Assembly (NCBI RefSeq): GCF_014653215.1
Contig: NZ_BNAI01000001.1
Coordinates: 610,609 to 674,608, forward strand
From: Pseudolysinimonas yzui
GTDB taxonomy: Bacteria > Actinomycetota > Actinomycetes > Actinomycetales > Microbacteriaceae
DNA length: 64,000 nt
Direction: 5' to 3'
Each line of letters begins with the position of its first letter. Position 1 is the first letter of the stretch. The notes under the pieces are model-generated. The model did no database searches, was not told the origin of the DNA, and saw nothing but the letters and a program-made list of their open reading frames with translations. The position numbers and the translations under genes were made by a program. Of the stretch, positions 7,311 through 13,923 are shown piece after piece.

Positions 7311-8069
7311 TCAGAGCAACCGGGCGGCCAGCCAGGCGGCACCGAGGATGCCGGCGTTGTTGCGCAGCTCGGCGGGCACGATCGGGGTGTGCAACTTGAG
7401 CAGGGGCAGAAACTGGTCGGACTCCTTCGAGACCCCGCCACCGACGACGAACAGCGTCGGCGAGAACAGCATCTCGAGGGTCTCGTAGTAGCGCTGCAGG
7501 TGCTTCGCCCAACGGGTCCAACTCAGGCGGCCCCGTTCCTTCGCGGCGAACGAGGCACGTCGCTCCGCGTCTCGCCCGTCGATCTCAAGGTGCCCGAGTT
7601 CGGTGTTGGGGATGAGAACGCCGTCGAACAGCAGGGCGCTGCCGATGCCCGTGCCGAGCGTCGTCATGATGACGAGACCGCGGATGCCGCGAGCGGCCCC
7701 GAAATGCAGCTCGGCGACGCCCGCGGCATCCGCGTCGTTGACGAAGACGATGTCGCGGCCCAGGGTCTGCTCGAACAACGCTTCTGCGGGCAGTCCGATC
7801 CAGCGCTTCGAGACGTTGGCGGCCGACATGGTGCGACCGCCGATGACCACGGCGGGGAAACAGACTCCGACCGGCACTTTGCCCGTGCTGTCGCCGAGCT
7901 GCTCGACGATCGCCGCCACCTCGGCGACGATGTCCGCCGGTTCGCCGCCGGCGGGCGTCGCCACCTTGATCCGTTCGCTCACCAGCTCACCGGTCGTGAC
8001 GTCGACGAGGGCACCCTTGATGCCGGTGCCGCCGATGTCGATTCCGATCGCGAGGCTCGTGGTCGCCAT
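7311..8069 (-). CDS. ppgK: Polyphosphate glucokinase (ROK family)
   Basis: Phosphorylates glucose with inorganic polyphosphate or ATP, a mainly actinobacterial enzyme. 252 residues. N-terminal phosphate-binding motif GIDIGGTGIKGAL, catalytic region FVNDADAAG, ROK sugar-binding loop LGTGIGSALLFDGVL and GHLEIDG are all visible. The start at 8069 (MATTSLAIG) is chosen because the domain begins at once and AGGATGCAGGA precedes it; an upstream ATG at 8087 is also in frame. It sits 14 bases behind map and is probably cotranscribed with it. Confidence 0.92.
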   Translation of the reverse strand: MATTSLAIGIDIGGTGIKGALVDVTTGELVSERIKVATPAGGEPADIVAEVAAIVEQLGDSTGKVPVGVCFPAVVIGGRTMSAANVSKRWIGLPAEALFEQTLGRDIVFVNDADAAGVAELHFGAARGIRGLVIMTTLGTGIGSALLFDGVLIPNTELGHLEIDGRDAERRASFAAKERGRLSWTRWAKHLQRYYETLEMLFSPTLFVVGGGVSKESDQFLPLLKLHTPIVPAELRNNAGILGAAWLAARLL

Positions 8070-8083
8070 TCCTGCATCCTGCC

Positions 8084-8968
8084 TCATGGCAGTGTCAGGA
8101 TCTCGGAGCCGCGCTCGGTCACCACGATCGTGTGCTCGAACTGTGCCGTGAGCCGACGGTCGCGGGTGACCACGGTCCATCCGTCATCCCACTCGTCGGC
8201 TTCGATCGTGCCGGGGCTCTCGGGCGTGCCGATCGTCAGCATCGGTTCGATCGTGAACACCATCCCCGGTTCGATCACGGTGGCGTGGTCGGGTGCCGCG
8301 TCGTAGTGCGGCACGACGAGCCCGGAGTGGAATGCCTCGCCCACGCCGTGCCCGGTGTAGTCACGAATGACGCCGTACCCGAAGCGTTTCGCGTAGCTCT
8401 CGATCGCGCGTCCGATGACGTTGATCTCGCGGCCGGGAGCGACGGAGCGGATTCCGCGGGACAGCGCCTCGCGGGTGCGCTCGATCAGGTCGCCGGCTTC
8501 GGCCGCGATCTCGCCCACGCCGAATGCCGCGCACAGGTCGCCGTGCATCCCGTCCTTGAATGCGGTGATGTCGACTTTGACGATGTCGCCGTCCTGCAGA
8601 ACGGTGTCGTCGGGGATGCCGTGGCAGATCGCCTCGTTGACCGAGGTGCAGATCGACTTCGGAAAGCCGCGGTAGCCGAGAGCGGACGGGTAGGCGTCGT
8701 GGGCCAGGAGGAACTCATGGCCGATCGCATCCAGCTCGTCGGTCGTGACGCCCGGCCGGATGGCCGCTGCGACCGCATCGACGGCCTGAGCGGCGATGCG
8801 TCCTGCCGCGCGGATGCGGGCGATCTGTTCGGCGTCGTAGCGGTCGTCGCCGGTGTACGGGCGCGGCCCGGGGCGACCGACGTACTCGGGGCGAGGGATG
8901 CGGTCCGGCACCCGGCGGGAGGCTCCGACCCGGCCCGGAATCAGGTTTCCGAGGTCGTCGCGAGGCAT
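8084..8968 (-). CDS. map: Methionine aminopeptidase, type I
   Basis: Removes the initiator methionine from nascent proteins. 294 residues, with an N-terminal extension relative to the 264-residue E. coli enzyme, as in actinobacterial MapB forms. Metal and active-site segments are visible: CHGIPDDTVLQDGDIVKVDI, DGMHGDLC, YTGHGVGEAFHSG, FTIEPML and FEHTIVVTE. The start is set by a TAGTCT box six bases upstream (leaderless). It faces a small gene across a 31-base divergent promoter region. Confidence 0.95.
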   Translation of the reverse strand: MPRDDLGNLIPGRVGASRRVPDRIPRPEYVGRPGPRPYTGDDRYDAEQIARIRAAGRIAAQAVDAVAAAIRPGVTTDELDAIGHEFLLAHDAYPSALGYRGFPKSICTSVNEAICHGIPDDTVLQDGDIVKVDITAFKDGMHGDLCAAFGVGEIAAEAGDLIERTREALSRGIRSVAPGREINVIGRAIESYAKRFGYGVIRDYTGHGVGEAFHSGLVVPHYDAAPDHATVIEPGMVFTIEPMLTIGTPESPGTIEADEWDDGWTVVTRDRRLTAQFEHTIVVTERGSEILTLP

Positions 8969-8974
8969 GATTCG

Positions 8975-8980
8975 AGACTA
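8975..8980 (-). promoter_or_regulatory. -10 box TAGTCT, leaderless promoter of map
   Basis: On the minus strand TAGTCT is followed by CGAATC and the map ATG. It is arranged back to back with the TAGGCT box of the divergent small gene. Confidence 0.65.
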
Positions 8981-8987
8981 CCGAGCG

Positions 8988-8993
8988 TAGGCT
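8988..8993 (+). promoter_or_regulatory. -10 box TAGGCT, leaderless promoter of the 56-residue gene
   Basis: TAGGCT is followed by CGCGGC and the ATG at 9000. The two divergent -10 boxes are only seven bases apart, so the two promoters must share or overlap their upstream DNA. Confidence 0.65.
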
Positions 8994-8999
8994 CGCGGC

Positions 9000-9170
9000 A
9001 TGAGCGAGTGGTGGTACAACCACAAGACCGGCGAGGTCGAAGAGGGGCCGCAGTCTCTCGGATCCGATCGCGACGGGCCGTATGCGACCCGGGAGGACGC
9101 GGCTCGCGCTCCGGAGATCGCGCGGGAACGTGCGCGCGCGTGGGCGGCCGAAGACGAGGCCGACGGCTAG
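9000..9170 (+). CDS. Small hypothetical protein, 56 residues, divergent from map
   Basis: Begins MSEWWYNHKTGEVEEGPQS and continues with a charged C-terminal helix (ARAPEIARERARAWAAEDEAD). No transmembrane segment or cysteine. The WWYN..TG.VE.G start followed by a DR.GPY.TREDAARA segment looks like a SPOR-like or short display domain that I believe is conserved in Microbacteriaceae, but I cannot name a function. The start is supported by the leaderless promoter at 8988. Its TAG shares a CTAG with the TAG of the convergent DUF72 gene. Confidence 0.75.
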   Translation: MSEWWYNHKTGEVEEGPQSLGSDRDGPYATREDAARAPEIARERARAWAAEDEADG

Positions 9171-9901
9171 CTGCCGAGTGCCCTGAGCAGTGCTTCGGCG
9201 TCTCGCGGCGAGTGCAGCTTGTTCTCGGTGAGGCAATACACGTAGGTGTCACGGCCCGCAGAGAGCTGTGCGCGGGTCCACTCAGCCCAGCGCGCGATGC
9301 CCGCTTCGTCGTAGCCGTCGGGGTAGCGCTCGACATCGCCGTGCAGTCGCGCGTAGGCGAAGTCTGCCGTCGGCCAGTCGAGCACCGGCCACCCGTTCGC
9401 GGTGTCACCGACGACGACCGCGACGCCCGCCGCTTCGGCCTGTGCGTGGAAACGCGGGTCGTCGAACGAGGGGTGCCGCACCTCGACCGCGAAGCGCATC
9501 GGATGCCGGCGCAACGCAGCGAGGAAGGCGCCGACGGCATCCTCGTCGTACGGGAGGTTTTCGGGGAGCTGCCACAGGATCGGGCCGAGTCTGCTCCCCA
9601 GGTCGCGCACCCCTGAGTCGAGGAAGCGGTCGATCGACTCGGCGGGATCACGGAGCCGCTTCACGACGGTGAGGTAGCGATGGGCCTTCACCGAGAACAC
9701 GAAACCGTCGGGCACGGCGTCGCGCCAGGCGAGCCAGGATGCCGGCTTGGGGGTGGCGTAGAACGACGAGTTGATCTCGATCGACGTGACGCGACTCGCA
9801 GCGTGTGCGAGCTCGTCGGACTGCTTCAGACCCACCGGATAGAACGTTCCGCGCCAGGGCGGGTAGACCCACCCCGCCATCCCGACGACCGCGCGTGGCA
9901 C
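9167..9901 (-). CDS. DUF72 (YecE-like) family protein
   Basis: 244 residues, TIM-barrel-like family of unknown biochemical role. Visible family blocks are GMAGWVYPPWRGTFYP at the N-terminus, SIEINSSFYATPKP, FVFSVKAHRYLTV, LGPILWQLPENL and FAVEVRHPSF. The GTG at 9901, five bases after the panB stop, is preferred; an upstream frame reaching 9982 would run inside panB. Cotranscription with panB is likely. The function is not inferable from context. Confidence 0.8.
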   Translation of the reverse strand: MPRAVVGMAGWVYPPWRGTFYPVGLKQSDELAHAASRVTSIEINSSFYATPKPASWLAWRDAVPDGFVFSVKAHRYLTVVKRLRDPAESIDRFLDSGVRDLGSRLGPILWQLPENLPYDEDAVGAFLAALRRHPMRFAVEVRHPSFDDPRFHAQAEAAGVAVVVGDTANGWPVLDWPTADFAYARLHGDVERYPDGYDEAGIARWAEWTRAQLSAGRDTYVYCLTENKLHSPRDAEALLRALGS

Positions 9902-9905
9902 CAGG

Positions 9906-10727
9906 TCAGTCGTCGTCGTAGGAGTGTTCGGGTGCCGGGTATGCACCTGAGGCGACGTCGGCCGCCCACGTGGTCGCGGCATCCCCGAGTACCTGGGCGA
10001 GGTTCGCGTACTGCTTGACGAACTTCGGGATGCGTCCGGTCGTGAGGCCCGCCCAGTCGGTCCAGACCAGCAGCTGGCCGTCGCAGTGCGGCCCGGCGCC
10101 GACGCTGATCGTGGGGATCGAGACCTCCTCGGTCACCCGTTTCGCCGCCGCGTTCGGCACCATCTCGAGCACGACGGCGAACGCGCCCGCCGCCTCGACG
10201 GCCTTCGCGTCGGCGAGCAGCGCCTCGACGCCGGACTCGCCGCGACCCTGGATGACGTGGCCGCCGAGTTGGTGTTCGCTCTGCGGGGTGAATCCGATGT
10301 GGGCCATGACCGGGATGCCGGCCGACACGATGCGCCGGATCTGCTCGGCACTGCGCACGCCGCCCTCGAGCTTCACCGCGTGCGCGCCGGTCTCTTTCAT
10401 GAACCGGAAGGCCGTGTGCAGGGCCTCGTCGGCGGAGGTCTCGTACGACCCGAACGGCATGTCGGCGACCACGAACGCGCGCTTGACGGCGCTCGCGACC
10501 CCGCGGGTGAGCGGGATGAGGTCATCCAGTGTCACCGGCACGGTGGTGTCGTAGCCGAGCACGTTGTTGCCGGCGGAGTCTCCGACCAGCAGGAAGTCGA
10601 TGCCCGCCTTGTCGAAGATCGCCGCGGTCAGCATGTCGTACGACGTGAGGCCGGTGATCTTGATGCCCTGCTGCTTCGCGTTGTGGAAGTGCCGGGTGCG
10701 TACGCGTTTGACGACCTCGTCTGCCAT
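9906..10727 (-). CDS. panB: 3-methyl-2-oxobutanoate hydroxymethyltransferase
   Basis: First committed step of pantothenate and coenzyme A synthesis: transfers a hydroxymethyl group from methylene-tetrahydrofolate to ketoisovalerate. 273 residues. Family motifs: ITGLTSYDMLTAAIFDKAG, LLVGDSAGNNVLGY with the metal-binding Asp, and VMAHIGFTPQ. No panC or panD lies nearby. Leaderless start defined by TAGCCT six bases upstream. Confidence 0.95.
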   Translation of the reverse strand: MADEVVKRVRTRHFHNAKQQGIKITGLTSYDMLTAAIFDKAGIDFLLVGDSAGNNVLGYDTTVPVTLDDLIPLTRGVASAVKRAFVVADMPFGSYETSADEALHTAFRFMKETGAHAVKLEGGVRSAEQIRRIVSAGIPVMAHIGFTPQSEHQLGGHVIQGRGESGVEALLADAKAVEAAGAFAVVLEMVPNAAAKRVTEEVSIPTISVGAGPHCDGQLLVWTDWAGLTTGRIPKFVKQYANLAQVLGDAATTWAADVASGAYPAPEHSYDDD

Positions 10728-10733
10728 GAGTCC

Positions 10734-10739
10734 AGGCTA
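10734..10739 (-). promoter_or_regulatory. -10 box TAGCCT, leaderless promoter of panB
   Basis: On the minus strand TAGCCT, GGACTC, then the panB ATG. It lies in the 25-base gap after nadE. Confidence 0.65.
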
Positions 10740-10752
10740 GTCGGGGCGGGGG

Positions 10753-12486
10753 CTAGCCCGCGGGGCGTGAGGTGATCGGCAGGCGGCGGTCGCGACCGAA
10801 GGCCATGCCCGAGACCTTCGGGCCGATGGCGCCCTGGCGACGCTTCCATTCGGCACGATCGACCAGCTTCGCGACGTACTCCACGGTCACTCGCTCGTAG
10901 CCTTCGGCAATGATGTCCTCGCGACCGAGCCGTCGACTGACGTAACGCTCGAGGATCTCGTCGAGCAGGTCGTAGGGCGGCAGCGTGTCCTGATCGGTCT
11001 GATCGGGTCGCAGTTCGGCGCTCGGGGGCTTGGTGATCGAGTTCTGCGGGATCGGCGGGGTCTCGCCGCGGGCGACCGCGTACTCGTTGCGCCAGCGCGC
11101 GAGCTCCCAGACCAGCGTCTTCGGTACGTCCTTGATCGGGGCGAATCCGCCCGCGGTGTCGCCGTAGATCGTCGAGTAGCCGACCGAGACCTCGGTCTTG
11201 TTGCCGTTGGTCAGCGCGAGGTGGCCGTTGCGGTTGGACTCCGCCATCCAGAGCAGCCCGCGCACGCGCGCCTGCACGTTCTCGGCGGGCACGCCGGTGA
11301 GCCCGAGCTGGTTCTCGATCACCGCGACGATGTCGCCGATCGGCTCGACCGAGTAGTGGATGCCGAGACGTTGGGCGAGGTCGGCGGCGTCGTCGACCGA
11401 GCCTTCGGAGCTGTATCGGCTCGGCATCGAGATGCCGTACACCCGGTCGGCACCGATCGCATCCGCGGCGATCGTGGCGCACACGCTCGAGTCGATGCCG
11501 CCCGAGACGCCCAGCACGACCGACGGGAAGCCGTTCTTCTCGACGTAGTCGCGCAGACCCAGCACGAGAGCGTTCCACAGCTGTTCGCGGTCGTCGGGCA
11601 GTTCTGCGATGTCTCGCGCGAGGTCGCCGGCTTCGTCACCGCGGGCGTCGACCTCCACGCGCAGAACGGCCGGAGGCGCCTCGTGGTCGGCCTCGGCCGG
11701 CGCCGGGTCGACGTCGACGACGAGGAGGTGCTCGCGGAACTGCGGTGCGCGACCCAGGATGGTGCCCTGCCCGTCGACGACGACCGAGTCGCCGTCGAAG
11801 ACGAGATCGTCCTGCCCGCCGACGAGGTTGACGTAGGCGACGATCGTGTCGGTCTCGACCGCGCGGCGGGTCACGAGGGGCAGCCGCACCTCGTCTTTGT
11901 CGCGCTCGTAGGGGGACGCGTTGAGCACGAGCAGCAGCCCGGCGTCGGCGTCGAGCACGCGGCCGACCGGCCCGCCGTCACGCCACAGGTCCTCGCAGAT
12001 GATGACCGCGACATCCACGCCCTTCATGCGCAGCACGAGCAGCTCGTCGCCGGGGATGAAGACCCGGTACTCGTCGAAGACCGAGTAGTTGGGCAGGTGG
12101 TGCTTGGCGTAACGCGCCCGGATGGCACCGCCCTGGATGACGGAGGCGCAGTTCTGCGCGATCGCCGTCGGGGCGTTCGAGGTGCCGAGCAGTCGCGGTT
12201 CGAACGGCCCGTCGGGGTGGCCGACCACGACGACGAGGTCGCCCAGACCTTCGGCGGCGAGCCGCACGGCGAGCGCATCGACGGCGGCTCGGGCGGCGCG
12301 CAGAAAGCTGGGCTGCGCGGCGAGGTCTTCGATCGGGTAGCCGCTGAGCGCCATCTCGCCGGTCAGCAGCAGGTCGGCACCGGCATCCCAGGCTTCCCGC
12401 GCGGCGGCGACGATCTTGTCGGAGTTGCCGGCGAAATCCCCGACGATGGGATTGGACTGGGCGAGCGCCAATCGCAGACGAGGCAT
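10753..12486 (-). CDS. nadE: Glutamine-dependent NAD+ synthetase
   Basis: Converts deamido-NAD to NAD using ammonia from glutamine. 577 residues. The N-terminal nitrilase-like glutaminase has the Glu-Lys-Cys triad: TGEMALSGYP (Glu), KHHLPNYSVF (Lys) and VIICEDLW (Cys). The C-terminal synthetase has the pyrophosphate loop VLGVSGGIDSSV and the ALTNGNKTEVSVGYSTIYGD block. This two-domain form is usual in actinobacteria. The start is set by TAGGCT six bases before the ATG. Confidence 0.95.
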   Translation of the reverse strand: MPRLRLALAQSNPIVGDFAGNSDKIVAAAREAWDAGADLLLTGEMALSGYPIEDLAAQPSFLRAARAAVDALAVRLAAEGLGDLVVVVGHPDGPFEPRLLGTSNAPTAIAQNCASVIQGGAIRARYAKHHLPNYSVFDEYRVFIPGDELLVLRMKGVDVAVIICEDLWRDGGPVGRVLDADAGLLLVLNASPYERDKDEVRLPLVTRRAVETDTIVAYVNLVGGQDDLVFDGDSVVVDGQGTILGRAPQFREHLLVVDVDPAPAEADHEAPPAVLRVEVDARGDEAGDLARDIAELPDDREQLWNALVLGLRDYVEKNGFPSVVLGVSGGIDSSVCATIAADAIGADRVYGISMPSRYSSEGSVDDAADLAQRLGIHYSVEPIGDIVAVIENQLGLTGVPAENVQARVRGLLWMAESNRNGHLALTNGNKTEVSVGYSTIYGDTAGGFAPIKDVPKTLVWELARWRNEYAVARGETPPIPQNSITKPPSAELRPDQTDQDTLPPYDLLDEILERYVSRRLGREDIIAEGYERVTVEYVAKLVDRAEWKRRQGAIGPKVSGMAFGRDRRLPITSRPAG

Positions 12487-12492
12487 GTTGCT

Positions 12493-12498
12493 AGCCTA
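12493..12498 (-). promoter_or_regulatory. -10 box TAGGCT, leaderless promoter of nadE
   Basis: Minus-strand TAGGCT, AGCAAC, ATG. It lies in the 71-base divergent gap shared with glnA2. Confidence 0.65.
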
Positions 12499-12557
12499 AT
12501 GACGGTCGAGGATCGGCCGTTCCCCGTCGACAGTGAGGCCGCTCACGAGAGGACACC

Positions 12558-13895
12558 GTGGATAAGCAGCGCGACTTCGTTCTTCGCACCATCGAGGAGC
12601 GCAGCGTCAAGTTCGTACGCCTGTGGTTCACGGATGTGGTGGGCACCCTGAAGTCGGTCGCGCTCGCGCCCGCTGAGGTCGAGGGCGCCTTCAACGAAGG
12701 CGTCGGATTCGACGGCTCGGCGATCGAAGGCCTGACCCGCACCAACGAGGCCGACGTGCTCGCGCATCCCGATCCGTCGACCTTCCAGATCCTCCCGTGG
12801 CGCGGTGAGATCGACCCGACGGCGCGCATGTTCTGCGACATCACCACGCCCGACGGGCAGCCGGCCGTCGCCGACCCGCGCAACGTGCTCAAGCGTGCCC
12901 TCGCGGCGGCAGCCGACCGCGGCTTCACCTTCTACACGCACCCCGAGATCGAGTTCTACCTGCTCAAGTCGAGCAAGGTCGAGAACGGCGTGCCCGTGCC
13001 CGTCGACTCGGCGGGCTACTTCGACAACGTGCCCGGCGGCACCGCGAACGACTTCCGCCGTCGCTCGGTGCGGATGCTCGAGGACCTCGGCATCTCGGTC
13101 GAGTTCAGCCACCACGAAGCGGGCCCGGGGCAGAACGAGATCGACCTGCGCTATGCCGACGCGCTGACCACGGCCGACAACATCATGACCTTCCGCACCG
13201 TCGTCAAAGAGGTCGCGATCGAGCAGGGCGTCTACGCGACGTTCATGCCGAAGCCGCTCACCGCCCACCCCGGGTCGGGGATGCACACGCACATGTCGCT
13301 CTTCGAGGGCGACACGAACGCCTTCTTCGACGCCTCGGGGCAGTACCAGCTCTCGACGATCGGCAAGCAGTTCGTCGCCGGGCTGCTGCGCCACGCCCCC
13401 GAGATCACCGCCGTCACCAACCAGTTCGTCAACTCGTACAAGCGGCTCTGGGGCGGCGACGAGGCCCCCAGCTACGTCACCTGGGGGCACAACAACCGCT
13501 CGGCGCTCGTGCGCGTGCCGCTCTACAAGCCCGGCAAGGGCCAGAGCGCCCGGGTCGAGTACCGCGCGATCGACTCCGCCGCGAACCCGTACCTGTCGTA
13601 TGCGCTGCTGCTGGCCGCCGGACTCAAGGGCATCGAGAACGGCTACGAGCTGCCCGCCGAGGCAGAAGGCGATGTCTGGAGCATGACCCCCGCTGAACGC
13701 AAGGCGCTCGGCTACGGCAGCCTGCCGACATCCCTCGACCACGCGCTCACCCTCATGGAGGACAGCGAGCTGGTGGCCGAGACGCTCGGCGAGCAGGTGT
13801 TCGAGTACGTGCTCGCCAACAAGCGACGCGAGTGGGCCGGCTACCGCGCCCAGGTCACGCCGTTCGAGCTCGAGAGCAACCTCGAGATCCTCTAG
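12558..13895 (+). CDS. glnA2: Glutamine synthetase, GlnA2 type
   Basis: 445-residue type I glutamine synthetase-like enzyme. Visible blocks: FDGSAIEG, a HPEIEFY metal segment (normally aEfFiF), FMPKPLTAHPGSGMHTHMS for the glutamate/ATP site, and NNRSALVRVP. The loop that carries the adenylylation tyrosine in GlnA1 reads DVWSMTPAER, with Trp in the tyrosine position, so it should not be controlled by GlnE. Actinobacterial GlnA2 relatives are known to be accessory to the main enzyme, and some act on polyamines. GTG start behind GAGAGGAC. glnE follows after 28 bases on the same strand. Confidence 0.9.
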   Translation: MDKQRDFVLRTIEERSVKFVRLWFTDVVGTLKSVALAPAEVEGAFNEGVGFDGSAIEGLTRTNEADVLAHPDPSTFQILPWRGEIDPTARMFCDITTPDGQPAVADPRNVLKRALAAAADRGFTFYTHPEIEFYLLKSSKVENGVPVPVDSAGYFDNVPGGTANDFRRRSVRMLEDLGISVEFSHHEAGPGQNEIDLRYADALTTADNIMTFRTVVKEVAIEQGVYATFMPKPLTAHPGSGMHTHMSLFEGDTNAFFDASGQYQLSTIGKQFVAGLLRHAPEITAVTNQFVNSYKRLWGGDEAPSYVTWGHNNRSALVRVPLYKPGKGQSARVEYRAIDSAANPYLSYALLLAAGLKGIENGYELPAEAEGDVWSMTPAERKALGYGSLPTSLDHALTLMEDSELVAETLGEQVFEYVLANKRREWAGYRAQVTPFELESNLEIL

Positions 13896-13923
13896 AGCTC
13901 ACGCTTCCGGGGGAAGCAGCACC

